Below are positions 50,101-60,475 of a stretch of DNA of 64,000 bases, one piece after another. The stretch comes from Micropruina sp. (GTDB taxonomy: Bacteria; Actinomycetota; Actinomycetes; Propionibacteriales; Propionibacteriaceae). Made by a program: the position numbers and the translations under genes. The stretch is taken from NCBI GenBank assembly GCA_016711205.1, contig JADJTM010000001.1, positions 310,001 through 374,000 on the forward strand. The letters run 5' to 3'. The notes under the pieces were generated by a model. It worked only from the letters and a program-made list of their open reading frames with translations. It had not been told where the DNA came from and ran no database searches. Position 1 is the first letter of the stretch; each line of letters opens with the position of its first letter.

Positions 50101-50601
50101 ATGTCGAAGTCGTCCGGCCCCGTCAGGATCGTGGGCATCATCAGCATCATCTTCGGTGTCGTCGCGTTGGTGGGTGGCATCGTCACCTGGGCCACGGTGA
50201 CCAGCCAACTGTCGGCCGAGAACATCACCGTTCCCAAGGACGCGGCGATGCTCGCGGGGGCGAAGGTGCAGGATCCGTTCACCGCCTACGCGCAGGCGGA
50301 GACCATCAACAAGCACGCCATGGCCGCCTCCGGCGGCAAGACGTTCGCCGAACTCGGGGCCATGATCACCGAGGCCCGCAACGCGGGTGACACCGCCAAG
50401 GCCGATGAACTGCAGGCGACGCGCACCACGGTGATGAACGCGTCGTTCCTGCGGGCCTCGCTGTTCACCTCTGTGCTCGCCTACGGCGTGTCGCTGCTGG
50501 TGATCGGCTTGGGCCTGATGTTCGGCCTGGTCGGCTGGGCCCTGCTGTCGCTGGCCAAGCCTGCCGAGGACGCGACCCTGGCCGCGGACGCCACCGCGTG
50601 A
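50101..50601 (+). CDS. Two-span membrane protein of unknown function
   Basis: A 166-aa protein with two membrane segments, about 9-31 (RIVGIISIIFGVVALVGGIV) and 128-153 (VLAYGVSLLVIGLGLMFGLV), flanking a ~90-residue extracytoplasmic helical region (FTAYAQAETINKHAMAASGG). ATG behind AGGAGAG. Relatives in actinobacteria are sometimes labelled aromatic-ring-opening dioxygenase LigA; nothing here supports an enzyme. It stands alone between tuf and a bidirectional terminator. Confidence 0.8.
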   Translation: MSKSSGPVRIVGIISIIFGVVALVGGIVTWATVTSQLSAENITVPKDAAMLAGAKVQDPFTAYAQAETINKHAMAASGGKTFAELGAMITEARNAGDTAKADELQATRTTVMNASFLRASLFTSVLAYGVSLLVIGLGLMFGLVGWALLSLAKPAEDATLAADATA

Positions 50602-50627
50602 TAGATCCCGCCGGGCGCTCCGCCCGA

Positions 50628-50678
50628 GGCAACCAGAAGGTCACCGCGACAACCATGGCGGTGACCTTCTGCGTTGCC
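50628..50678. terminator. Bidirectional terminator between convergent genes
   Basis: GGCAAC + CAGAAGGTCACCGC (50628-50647) pairs with GCGGTGACCTTCTG + GTTGCC (50658-50678), a 20-bp stem with one bulged base and a 10-nt loop. Confidence 0.85.
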
Positions 50679-50741
50679 CGGACGGCGACTCGGCCCTCCG
50701 GTGTGGCCGCTGCCACAAAGCGGACCCTCGGTGAGCCCAGA

Positions 50742-51659
50742 TCAGGAGCCGGTGGGGAAAGCCACCCCGATGAGCTCCTGCGTGGCCTGCCACAGGGCGT
50801 CCAGATCCCTGGTCGAGCGGGCCTGGCGGGGCAGGGTGGCGCGTCCGACCGGGCCGGCGGTTCCGAACATGCCGATGGGGCCGTAGTAGCCACCAGCGGC
50901 TGCCTGCCGGCTGGCCGCGCAGAACACGATCGGCTGTGCGCCGTCACCGGAGGACTGCATCACTCCGGCGGCGCCGCCCAGAAACTGACCGGCGCCGACG
51001 GCCGCGTTGGCGGGGAACAGCCCGGTGGCCGCCCAGCCCGGGTGCGCCGCGTGGGCGTTCAGCCCCCACTCCTCGGCGGTGCTGCGGCGCTGCAACTCGC
51101 GGGCGAACATCACCATGGCCAGCTTGCTGTTGGCGTAGGCGCGTCCGGACGACCAGCGGCGGGTCAGGTCGAGGTTGTCGGGGCGGATTCTGCCGCGACT
51201 TGCCACCAGCGAGCCGAGCATCACCACGCGGGCGCGGCTGGCCCGGCGCAGGGCGTCCAGCAAGTGCGCGGTGAGCGCGAAGTGACCGAAGTAGTTGGTG
51301 GACATCACCAGGTCGTGGCCCTGCGGGCTCAGCTCGCGTCGCCTGGTGCCACCGATGCCGGCGTTGAGCACCAGAATGTCGACCCGGCGCGCGGCGTACT
51401 CGGCGGCGAACGCCTGCACCGAGTCGAGGTCGGCAGCGTCGAGGCGGGCGACGGTGTGGGTGCCCTCGGGGTGCTCGGCACGCAGTTCCTCGGCGACCGC
51501 GGTGCCCTTCTCGAGGTTGCGGACGGCCAGGACCACGTCTGCACCGGCCAGGCCGAGGGCGCGGGCGGTGGCCTTGCCGATGCCGCTGCTGGCCCCGGTG
51601 ACGATCGCCAGCCGGCCCTTGCGCGACGGGATCGTGAGCGGCGTGAGCCGGTCTTTCAT
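50742..51659 (-). CDS. Short-chain dehydrogenase/reductase (retinol-dehydrogenase-like)
   Basis: A 305-aa classical SDR. It has the NAD(P)-binding RLAIVTGASSGIGKATARAL, LDAADLDSVQAF (substrate of adenine ring binding), LVLNAGIGG, the catalytic Ser in VVMLGSLVASRG and AYANSKLAM (YxxxK). The C-terminal half is the variable substrate lobe with HPGWAATGLF. ATG behind AGGAGG. The sequence pattern is that of the WW-oxidoreductase/retinol dehydrogenase-like group. The true substrate is unknown. Confidence 0.9.
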   Translation of the reverse strand: MKDRLTPLTIPSRKGRLAIVTGASSGIGKATARALGLAGADVVLAVRNLEKGTAVAEELRAEHPEGTHTVARLDAADLDSVQAFAAEYAARRVDILVLNAGIGGTRRRELSPQGHDLVMSTNYFGHFALTAHLLDALRRASRARVVMLGSLVASRGRIRPDNLDLTRRWSSGRAYANSKLAMVMFARELQRRSTAEEWGLNAHAAHPGWAATGLFPANAAVGAGQFLGGAAGVMQSSGDGAQPIVFCAASRQAAAGGYYGPIGMFGTAGPVGRATLPRQARSTRDLDALWQATQELIGVAFPTGS

Positions 51660-51816
51660 CGGGGTCCTCCTGCGGGCACTCGAGCGGCTGGACGGTGCGG
51701 TGATCCGCGACGGACGAACCGGGGTAGCTTCGTTCGTCTGCAGCGAGCCTATTGGTAGCGAACCTGCGGGGGCTCGGCGACACGTCCGGTCCCAAGCCTG
51801 GATCCGGGGTCAGGTT

Positions 51817-51849
51817 CGCCGCGGCTGCGCCGCGGCTGCGCCGCGGCTG
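51817..51849. repeat. Three tandem 11-bp repeats
   Basis: CGCCGCGGCTG three times in tandem (51817-51827, 51828-51838, 51839-51849) with a partial fourth copy, in the 230-bp gap between the SDR start and the kinase stop. No other feature is seen in this gap. Confidence 0.85.
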
Positions 51850-51889
51850 CGCCGCACCAAGGTCGCGGCCACGAGCTCGGAGGCGGGGC

Positions 51890-52402
51890 TCAGGGACGCT
51901 GGGCGGCCAGCGCCGCGGACACCCGGTCGGCGAGTGCATCGGCGTCCAGGCGTCTGGTGGTGTCGACCTCGATCAGCGGACCGACGCCGAGCGGCGCCAC
52001 CGGGCGTCCCCACAGCTCATCCTCGGTGCGGTCGGCGTCGAGGTGCCGGGGGTCGCGGACGCGCCCGTGGTATCGCTCGCGGACCAGGCGCAGCGGTGCG
52101 ACGCAGCGCAGTTCGACCTTCGGGCCGCTCAGCAGGCCGAGCATCGGCACGGTGTAGTCGAACCAGGTGCTGTCGATCACCGCGGCGGGGCACCCCTGCG
52201 CCACGCGAAGCACGACCGCGACGGCGGCACGTCCCAGCCAGCGGGACGGCTCGAGGGTTGCGGGGGCGCCGAGCTCGTCCATCAGCGCTTCTTTCACCTC
52301 GTCCTTGGCCAGGTAGGCGCAGCCGAGCCGCTGCGCGAGCAGCCTCGCTGTCGTCGTCTTGCCCGACCCGGGCCAGCCACCCACCAGCACGTAGCCCCGC
52401 AT
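51890..52402 (-). CDS. P-loop kinase (AAA_33-type)
   Basis: A 170-aa protein from the ATG at 52402. Walker A is VLVGGWPGSGKTTTARLLAQ, followed by CAYLAKDEVKEALMDELGAP, a Walker B-like PAAVIDSTWFDYTV, and the lid CVAPLRLVRERYHGRVRDPR. This matches the AAA_33/zeta-toxin-like small-molecule kinase group. The phosphoryl acceptor is unknown; no antitoxin-like neighbour is present. The longer upstream open frame belongs to the opposite-strand gene region. Confidence 0.85.
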   Translation of the reverse strand: MRGYVLVGGWPGSGKTTTARLLAQRLGCAYLAKDEVKEALMDELGAPATLEPSRWLGRAAVAVVLRVAQGCPAAVIDSTWFDYTVPMLGLLSGPKVELRCVAPLRLVRERYHGRVRDPRHLDADRTEDELWGRPVAPLGVGPLIEVDTTRRLDADALADRVSAALAAQRP

Positions 52403-52526
52403 GCGCCCAGCATCGCCGAATCGGTGCCGGCGTGCCAGGCCGGTCGCATCGCCTGCCCCACGGTGCGCAATGCTGCGTTCGAAGGCAGGACTACCGCTTT
52501 CGCCGCCTGGCTGCCAGCCTGTCCAC

Positions 52527-52952
52527 ATGAAGCGCGTGGCGCCCCCGCCGCAGCAGTTCGACCCCATCACCGGCGTCTGGTCGACGCCGGGAGGTGTGGT
52601 GCACGATCCGGAGCGCGCTGACGCGGGCGCCGGTGCGGACGAGCCGGCGGTGCTCATCGGCCCGGTGCCGGCGGAGCTGGCGGACGAGGCCCCGGGCGGG
52701 CGCGGCGACGCCACCGATGCCCGGCTGCCCCTGCGGGAGCGGCTGCGCTGGGTGCTGATTGCGGTGGCTGCGGGGTGGGTAGGGCTGATCGTCGTCGCTG
52801 TCACGGTGTCCGACTGCCTGGACGAGACCGGCTGTGCACCGGACCCAGCCGCGTGGTTGGCCTGGACGGTTGCGATCGGATCGGTGGGGTTCGGCCTGTA
52901 CGCGATCACGCGCCTCAGGTCGAACCGAGCTGCACCTCCGCCGGCCGGCTGA
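52527..52952 (+). CDS. Small two-span membrane protein
   Basis: A 141-aa protein from the ATG at 52527. A ~70-residue Pro/Ala/acidic cytoplasmic N terminus precedes two membrane helices, about 74-95 (LRWVLIAVAAGWVGLIVVAV) and 108-128 (AWLAWTVAIGSVGFGLYAIT), with a loop containing a Cys pair (CLDETGC). It is convergent with glnS, whose stop is one base beyond. Family unknown. Confidence 0.7.
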   Translation: MKRVAPPPQQFDPITGVWSTPGGVVHDPERADAGAGADEPAVLIGPVPAELADEAPGGRGDATDARLPLRERLRWVLIAVAAGWVGLIVVAVTVSDCLDETGCAPDPAAWLAWTVAIGSVGFGLYAITRLRSNRAAPPPAG

Positions 52953-52953
52953 A

Positions 52954-54624
<1,671 letters not shown>

Positions 54625-54668
54625 GGAGGCCAACCTACCAATGTGGGGCCCGGCGCCCGGACGTCGTC

Positions 54669-54812
54669 CGGTCCATTCTGGTGGACGCCAACCTGTCCGG
54701 CGTGATCGTGGGGCAGTCGCTGGCCTCCCTGCCGGAGGACCAGTACCGCGCGCTGATGGAGGCGACGGCGTTCGGTCTGCGTGAGATCGTCGAGGCGTTC
54801 GACAAGGCGGGC
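54669..54812 (+). pseudogene. Remnant of L-ribulokinase (araB)
   Basis: About 48 codons encode SILVDANLSGVIVGQSLASL, PEDQYRALMEATAFGLREIV and EAFDKAG. This is the stretch of AraB between the NRS(V/P)LVDA motif and the ATAFGTR-IVEAF motif. Both ends are missing: upstream is the glnS promoter region and downstream the frame runs into dispersed repeats. The nearby araM gene makes decay of an old arabinose locus plausible. Confidence 0.75.
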
Positions 54813-55275
54813 TCGTCCGTCGTGGCGTCTCCCCGGGGCGCGGTCTCGACGGGCTCGACCTGTGTGGTGCGGGTTTCGACACGCTCGACCTGTGGTGGGG
54901 GTCTCGCAGGCTCCCCCAGCGGGCGCCGATCCCATGGCCCTCCGACGGCCCTCCGACGCGGCTGGTCGCGGTTGGTTGTAGCACCCGTTCTCAGCAACGG
55001 TGCACGCTGTCACGTTCGGTGCACGTTGTCGCGTTACAACACGAAACCGTGCACCGATAGTGACAACAGGTACCGATGCAGAGAACGGCCGGAGCCTCGA
55101 ACGGCTCCGGTGTGGACATCCGGGGCATAACTGAGTGTGATCACAGCTGGCGGGTCGAATCCGGCGACGCCGAAGCACCTGTACGGGCGGTGGGGCTCGA
55201 CCAGCGTCGTCCACAACCAGTTCGACCAGTGGTGGACGGGTCTCGCCGCTGGTCTAGCTTGTCGAACCCGTCCCG
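54813..55275. repeat. Repeat-rich non-coding region with FFRR array
   Basis: It contains copies of the TCTCGACGGGCTCGAC family (54842-54905). An array of a 19-bp unit CGGTGCACG(C/T)TGTC(A/G)CGTT has two forward copies (54998-55016, 55017-55035) and two diverged inverted copies (about 55038-55056 and 55058-55075). The layout equals that of the 45261-45332 array but with a different word. No gene is supported here. Confidence 0.65.
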
Positions 55276-55567
55276 CGTGCCGTCATCCCGGCGGATGCCG
55301 GGATCTCTGCCTCCCATTGGTCGAACTGGCGAGGGGTTGCCGCGAAGCGTGGCGCACCCCGTCCCCGCATCGAGGTTGCGTTCGCTTCGGCGTACGTGAG
55401 ATCCCGGCGTCCGCCGGGATGACGAGGTTGTGGTCGCTCGGGAGGTCGGGTCGAGGTGGCCCTCGGTGGGAACGGGGGTCTCGGTCCAGTTGCCGCCCGG
55501 CGCGAACAGGGTCTCGGCAACCGCCGTGAGATCCCGGCGTCCGCCGGGATGACGAGGCCGTGGTCGC
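55276..55567. repeat. REP-like palindromes and duplicated araM 3' end
   Basis: The palindromic unit GATCCCGGC-N4-6-GCCGGGAT occurs at about 55284, 55400 and 55530. Between the last two copies, about 130 bp including the final ~28 codons of araM (ETPVPTEGHLDPTS) are duplicated: the first copy is non-coding, the second is the real gene end. A further diverged trace may precede 55400. Confidence 0.8.
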
Positions 55568-56950
55568 TCAGGAGGTCGGGTCGAGGTGGCCCTCGGTGGG
55601 AACGGGGGTCTCGGCCCAGTAGCCGCCCGGCCCGAACAGGGTCTCGACCACCGCATCGAGCAGGCCGAGCTCGAACAGTGCGTCCATGATCGTGTAGCGC
55701 GACCGGATGGTCTGGCTCTGGTAGTAAGTGAGCTTGAGCTTGTCCTGATCGATGCCGAACTGGCCGGGATGGTAGGGCGCCCCGGCCCGGCGCAGCTTGT
55801 CGGCGATGTCGGCGGGCGTCATCACCTGCGGTGCGACCCGCTGCAGAATCGCCGGCCAGTGGTCCTTGATCAGTTGGACTCGCGCCGCCGCCTGATCCTG
55901 CGGAACGTACTTGGCTCGGGACTGGGCCAGGGCAGCGGCCCGGATGGCAGGCAGCGGCTGGAGTGCTTCGACCCGGGCGTCGTTGTCGGCCTCGCTGAGC
56001 CATTCGGCCGCACGCGCCGCGGGATCGACCCCGGCCACATCCAGACCGGGCAGCAGCTCGTACACCGCGCACGACGCGACGGTGCCGATGCCCACCTTGT
56101 TGCCATGTGACAGCGGCGGCTCCCAGTCCAGGCCGTGCCCCTCCATCTCCCACTGGTGGGAGAAGTTGTGCCCGGCGCCCGAGGCCGGTCGCGAGGACTG
56201 GTGCGCCTGCATCGCCAGCCCCGACAGGATCAGCTCCTCAGCCAGCAGTCCGATGGCGTCCGGGTTGCCGGCGGCCAGCCCCTCCGGGTCGGACAGTGCG
56301 GCCACCAGCGGCGGCTGCACGAGATCCCAGACCAACGGATCGACCGCCTCGATGCCGAGCTCGTCGGCGACCAGCCAGTCTGCGCCGCTGGGCACCTTCT
56401 CGATCAGGTCGCCGTATCCGGTTCCGGTCAGCCGTTGCGGGGCGGCCGCCATCAGGTCGAGATCAGCCACCAGTCCCGCAGGGGCCGGGCAGTCGCGGGT
56501 GATCTTGAACCCGTCGCGGGTGATCGTGGCGCCGAAGGCGGCGTAGCCGTCCATGGAAGCGGCGGTGCAGACGTTGAGGTAGCCTCGGCCCAACTCGCCC
56601 GAGGCGAGTTTCGCGATGTCGTTGAGCGTGCCGGAGGCGATCGAGCAGACGATGGCGTCCACGGCACTGAGGTGGTCGCGCAGCTTCACCACGTTCTCGT
56701 AGCCCGCGTACAGGGTGGGGGTGCCGGGGAAGATGTAGGGCTCCACGAGCGTCACACCCGCCGCCTCGAGCGAGGCCTTGACCGGTTCACCCGCGACGCC
56801 CCAGGTGTTCTCGTCGGCCACCAGAATGCACTGGGCGTCACCGAACAAGTCGGTGAACATGGTGCCGGTCTGGTCGAGAACACCGCGTCCGCTGATGATC
56901 GCCCTGGTGTCGGTGGAGTCCCGAAGAGCCTTGTCAATCAGTTCGGTCAT
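55568..56950 (-). CDS. araM: sn-glycerol-1-phosphate dehydrogenase (AraM/EgsA family)
   Basis: A 460-aa protein from the ATG at 56950, of the iron-containing/metal-dependent alcohol dehydrogenase fold. Motifs: CILVADENTWGVAG, CSIASGTLNDIAKLAS (nucleotide-binding glycine stretch), VCTAASMDGYAAFGATITRD, VADELGIE, and the metal ligands GAGHNFSHQWEMEGHGLDW and PLSHGNKVGIG. It reduces dihydroxyacetone phosphate to glycerol 1-phosphate (known for B. subtilis AraM and archaeal EgsA). An araB remnant lies 750 bp away. Its 3' end is tandemly duplicated downstream. Confidence 0.9.
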   Translation of the reverse strand: MTELIDKALRDSTDTRAIISGRGVLDQTGTMFTDLFGDAQCILVADENTWGVAGEPVKASLEAAGVTLVEPYIFPGTPTLYAGYENVVKLRDHLSAVDAIVCSIASGTLNDIAKLASGELGRGYLNVCTAASMDGYAAFGATITRDGFKITRDCPAPAGLVADLDLMAAAPQRLTGTGYGDLIEKVPSGADWLVADELGIEAVDPLVWDLVQPPLVAALSDPEGLAAGNPDAIGLLAEELILSGLAMQAHQSSRPASGAGHNFSHQWEMEGHGLDWEPPLSHGNKVGIGTVASCAVYELLPGLDVAGVDPAARAAEWLSEADNDARVEALQPLPAIRAAALAQSRAKYVPQDQAAARVQLIKDHWPAILQRVAPQVMTPADIADKLRRAGAPYHPGQFGIDQDKLKLTYYQSQTIRSRYTIMDALFELGLLDAVVETLFGPGGYWAETPVPTEGHLDPTS

Positions 56951-57076
56951 GCGAATCGTCCTCCAAACGTCGTCGGCTGGGAATGCTCCGATTCTGGCGC
57001 AGATCGACGGCGTTGTCTGTCGCTCAGCGGTGGCAGCGAGCAACTTCGAGGCCATCCGTGCGAGAGCCCGGCGCGG

Positions 57077-57106
57077 AGATCCCGGCGTCCGCCGGGATGA
57101 CGGCAG
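57077..57106. repeat. REP-like palindrome copy
   Basis: A GAGATCCCGGC-GTCC-GCCGGGATGAC unit between the divergent araM and gltX genes, same family as 55284-55560 and 63657-63696. Confidence 0.8.
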
Positions 57107-57140
57107 GAGCGCCCCGGACGCCTTCGATAGGCTGCAGGCG

Positions 57141-58661
57141 ATGACCAGTTCAGTTGCCGCCCGGCTTCGGGTCGCCCCTTCACCCACCGGCGACCCGCAC
57201 GTCGGCACCGCGTACATGTCGCTGTTCAACAAGGCCTACGCGCAGGCCACCGGGGGTGCCTTCGTGTTGCGCATCGAAGACACCGACCGGGCGCGCTACG
57301 TGGCCGCGTCCGAACAGCAGATTTTCGACACGCTGCGCTGGCTCGGGCTGCCGTGGGACGAGGGTCCCGACGTCGGCGGCCCCTACGCCCCCTATCGGCA
57401 GTCCGAGCGGCTGGACACCTACCGTCCGTTCGTCGAGCAGCTCCTCGCGGACGGGCACGCCTACCACTGCTGGTGCTCGACCGAGCGGCTGGCGCAGCTG
57501 CGGGCCGAGCAGCAGGCGTCCAAGGTGTCGGTGACCGGTTACGACCGGCTCTGCTTCGGCAAGACCCGCGAGCAGCGGGAGGCGTTGCCGGGCTTCAGCC
57601 CCACCCCGGTGGTGCGCATGCTGATTCCGGACGACGCCCCGCTGCAGTTCACCGACGTGATCCGCGGCCAGGTGAGCGCCCCCCGTCCCGACGATCAGGT
57701 CATCTTCAAGGCGGACGGGTTTCCGACCTACCATCTCGCCGTCGTGGTCGACGATCACCTGATGGGCATCACCCACGTGGTGCGAGGTGAGGAGTGGATC
57801 AGCTCCACGCCCAAGCACATCCTGCTGTACCAATTCCTGGGCCTGACCCCGCCCGCGTTCGCGCACATGCCGCTGCTGCGCAACACCGACAAGTCGAAGA
57901 TCAGCAAGCGCAAGAACCCGGCCGCACGGCTGATGTGGTTCCGCGAGCAGGGCTACCTGCCCGAGGCGCTGCGCAACTTTCTGCAGCTGCTGGCCTACCC
58001 GCCGGTCGGCGAGTCGGAGGTGGCCACCTTCGACGAGTTCGTCAGCAGCTTCGACTGGGCCAAGGTCAACACCGTCGGCCCGATCTTCGACCTGAAGAAG
58101 TTGGACTGGCTCAACGGCGAGTACATCCGAGCGATGAACCCCGACGAGCTCGCCGACCGGATCGTCGAGCACTTGCGCTTCACCGGCGAGTGGGCACAGC
58201 CCGAACCGGCCGAGGTCGAGCTGTTGCGCCGCGCGACGCCGCTGATCCAGGAGCGGCTCGGGCTGTTGTCCGAGGCGCTGGGCAAGCTCGTCTTTCTGTT
58301 CACCGCCGACGCCGACCTGGTGATCGCGGACGACGCGCGCGCCCAGTTGGGTGAGGACGCGTCGACCGTGCTCGAGGGTGCCATCGACGTACTCGAGGCC
58401 ACCGAGCCGTTCGACACCGCCGGGATCGAGGCCGGGTTGCGGGCCGCGCTGATCGACGCCCTGGGCCTGAAGCCGCGCTTCGCGTTCGGACCGGTGCGGG
58501 TCGCCATCACGGGTGCACGGGTGTCGCCGCCGCTGTTCGAGTCGATCGAGCTGCTGGGCCGCGAGTCCAGTGTGGCCAGGCTGCGCGCGCTGCTGGCCAG
58601 TCTCGACCAGCCTGAGGGTTTCGAGCCGCCGGGGGGTCTCGACGGGCTCGACCAGCGATGA
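57141..58661 (+). CDS. gltX: Glutamyl-tRNA synthetase
   Basis: A 506-aa class I synthetase from the ATG at 57141. HIGH-type motif RVAPSPTGDPHVGTAYMSLF (HVGT), RIEDTDRARYV, the KMSKS loop KSKISKRKNPA and a helical anticodon-binding C-terminal domain. It charges tRNA-Glu (and possibly tRNA-Gln if GatCAB exists). The last residues, GFEPPGGLDGLDQR, are translated from a copy of the TCTCGACGGGCTCGACCAGC dispersed repeat, a recent extension of the C terminus. The stop overlaps the next start by ATGA. Confidence 0.95.
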   Translation: MTSSVAARLRVAPSPTGDPHVGTAYMSLFNKAYAQATGGAFVLRIEDTDRARYVAASEQQIFDTLRWLGLPWDEGPDVGGPYAPYRQSERLDTYRPFVEQLLADGHAYHCWCSTERLAQLRAEQQASKVSVTGYDRLCFGKTREQREALPGFSPTPVVRMLIPDDAPLQFTDVIRGQVSAPRPDDQVIFKADGFPTYHLAVVVDDHLMGITHVVRGEEWISSTPKHILLYQFLGLTPPAFAHMPLLRNTDKSKISKRKNPAARLMWFREQGYLPEALRNFLQLLAYPPVGESEVATFDEFVSSFDWAKVNTVGPIFDLKKLDWLNGEYIRAMNPDELADRIVEHLRFTGEWAQPEPAEVELLRRATPLIQERLGLLSEALGKLVFLFTADADLVIADDARAQLGEDASTVLEGAIDVLEATEPFDTAGIEAGLRAALIDALGLKPRFAFGPVRVAITGARVSPPLFESIELLGRESSVARLRALLASLDQPEGFEPPGGLDGLDQR

Positions 58662-59377
58662 CGGTCGTCGCGGTCTTCGGCGGACGATCCGAGATCGGTC
58701 TTGAGATCGCGCGTCGTCTGGCGCAGGGCGCCACGGTGGTGTTGGCCTCCAGGCCGGGCGGGGAGCGTCCGGACGTCAGTGGTGCGCAGCGGGTGATGCA
58801 CGTCGACTTCGACGCCGACGAGGTGGCCGCGCACGTGAATGCCGTCGACGCGATCGAAGCCGAGGTCGGCGCGATCGACATCGCGGTGCTGACCTTCGGT
58901 GTGCTGGGCGATCAGGCGCTGGCCGAGCGTGACCCGGGCGAGGTCGTCCGCATTCTGCACACGGATTTCGTTGCGCAGGCCTCGCTGCTGACCGTGCTGG
59001 CCGATCGCATGCGGGCGCGCGGCGCGGGCACGCTGGTGGCGTTCTCGTCGGTGGCGGGGCAGCGGGTGCGGCGGGCGAACTACGTCTACGGGTCGGCGAA
59101 GGCGGGGCTGGACGGGTTCGCGTCCGGTCTGGCCGATGCGCTGCACGGCAGCGGAGTCGACCTGATCATCGCCCGGCCCGGCTTCGTGATCGGACGGATG
59201 ACGGCCGGCATGAGTCCGGCGCCGTTCTCGTCCACGCCCGATCAGGTCGCGGACGCCGTGGTGAAGCGGATTCGCGGCGGGGGAGCCGTGGAGCTGTGGA
59301 TTCCCTGGCAGCTGCGGGCCATGTTCGCCGTGGCCGCGGTGGTGCCGCGCGCGCTGTGGCGACGGATGCCGCGATGA
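58658..59377 (+). CDS. Short-chain dehydrogenase/reductase (DprE2-like group)
   Basis: A 239-aa SDR translationally coupled to gltX (ATGA). The cofactor loop is VVAVFGGRSEIGLEIARRLA, with FGVLG in place of NNAG, the catalytic Ser in VAFSSVAGQRVRRANYVYGS and Tyr-Lys in YVYGSAKAGLDGF. The C-terminal VELWIPWQLRAMFAVAAVVP is hydrophobic and may associate with the membrane. The pattern resembles the decaprenylphosphoryl-2-keto-ribose reductase group, but no DprE1 is in the window and the function is open. Confidence 0.88.
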   Translation: MTVVAVFGGRSEIGLEIARRLAQGATVVLASRPGGERPDVSGAQRVMHVDFDADEVAAHVNAVDAIEAEVGAIDIAVLTFGVLGDQALAERDPGEVVRILHTDFVAQASLLTVLADRMRARGAGTLVAFSSVAGQRVRRANYVYGSAKAGLDGFASGLADALHGSGVDLIIARPGFVIGRMTAGMSPAPFSSTPDQVADAVVKRIRGGGAVELWIPWQLRAMFAVAAVVPRALWRRMPR

Positions 59378-60366
59378 CCTGCTCGTTCGCCTGGGACGAC
59401 GCCGGCCTGCCCGCCTGGGGCACGGCCCCGCGCGCCGACTTCTGGCTTGCGGTGCAACAGGACGGTCCCTGGGGTGCGAAGGCGTTCACCCAGTCGCGGC
59501 TCGACCCGATCGTGGGCGCGGCGGTCGAGTCGGCGACGACCGACGCCGGGGGACGAGCGCTGCTGATCCGGCGACCGGCCAGCCACGCCGACCATGGCGA
59601 TCACCCGACCCATCAGGTGTTCGTCGCGGGTGGTCTGGCGGGCACACCCTGGCTGTTGGGGGGTGTGGTGCCCGACACCGAACTGGTGCTGACGCTGCCC
59701 TGGGGCGAGCTGGCTTCGGACGATCCGGCCGAACTGCTGGCCTCCGTGCAGTGGCTGGAGCGTCTGGACGAGGGGATTCTGCTGGTGTGCGCCAACGCCA
59801 AGCGCGACCTGTGCTGTGCGTTGCGCGGACGTCCGATCGCCCTCGGTCTGGAGGCGGAGGCGCCGGGGCGGGTGTGGGAATGCACCCACACCGGCGGTCA
59901 CCGGTTCGCACCGACCGGCCTGATGCTGCCGTCCGGGCAGTCGCTGGGGCGGCTGACCCCGGAGGTGGCCCGGGCCGCTTTGCGGGCCGCCGACTCCGGA
60001 CGGCTGGCGGCCGAGACGTTCGGCCCGTGGCATGACCGGGGCAGGGGTCACCTGCCGCCGGCCTGTGCGGTGGCCGAGGCGTACGTGCGGGTGCTGACCG
60101 GCGAGACGGACGTCTCGGCGCTGGTGGCGCGGTGTGTGGCGGGCGCGAGCGAGCAGGGCGCGGGCGAGCCGACCGCGTCCCAGACGGGCGAGATCGTCCG
60201 GGTGCAGCACGCCGACGGACGTCTCTGGCGCGTCGCCGTCGACCAGGCCGAATACGCCGAGCAGTTGCCCGAGTCGTGCGCGAAGCCGCCGGTGACCGCT
60301 CACTCCTGGGTCGCGCAGCTGAGCGGGCCGGACGCGGCCGATCGGCCGGCTGCAGCCGAATCCTGA
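59374..60366 (+). CDS. Sucrase/ferredoxin-like family protein
   Basis: A 330-aa protein starting in an ATGA overlap with the SDR. It carries the Suc_Fer-like (thioredoxin-fold ferredoxin-like) signature: LLVCANAKRDLCCALRGRPI and VWECTHTGGHRFAPTGLMLP, whose Cys and His residues suit a 2Fe-2S site. The N-terminal half (FWLAVQQDGPWGAKAFTQSR, ALLIRRP) is typical of actinobacterial members. It ends with a small HxxD-type domain. Role unknown; it is third in the gltX operon. Confidence 0.85.
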   Translation: MTCSFAWDDAGLPAWGTAPRADFWLAVQQDGPWGAKAFTQSRLDPIVGAAVESATTDAGGRALLIRRPASHADHGDHPTHQVFVAGGLAGTPWLLGGVVPDTELVLTLPWGELASDDPAELLASVQWLERLDEGILLVCANAKRDLCCALRGRPIALGLEAEAPGRVWECTHTGGHRFAPTGLMLPSGQSLGRLTPEVARAALRAADSGRLAAETFGPWHDRGRGHLPPACAVAEAYVRVLTGETDVSALVARCVAGASEQGAGEPTASQTGEIVRVQHADGRLWRVAVDQAEYAEQLPESCAKPPVTAHSWVAQLSGPDAADRPAAAES

Positions 60367-60475
60367 GCACCCGTTCGGTGTTCTTCGCGACCTTGCCGGC
60401 GTCACGCAGTCGCTGAGTGCGGTCCCAGCGCCTCGAATGGCTCGACCACCGGGGTCGGATGTGAGTCAATGAGCC

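Noticed and set aside
50101..50601. Annotation as aromatic-ring-opening dioxygenase LigA
   Set aside because: The protein is a two-helix membrane protein with no metal ligands or dioxygenase motifs.
51890..52402. Zeta-type toxin of a toxin-antitoxin pair
   Set aside because: The P-loop kinase fold is shared, but there is no adjacent small antitoxin gene and the neighbour is on the opposite strand and membrane-bound.
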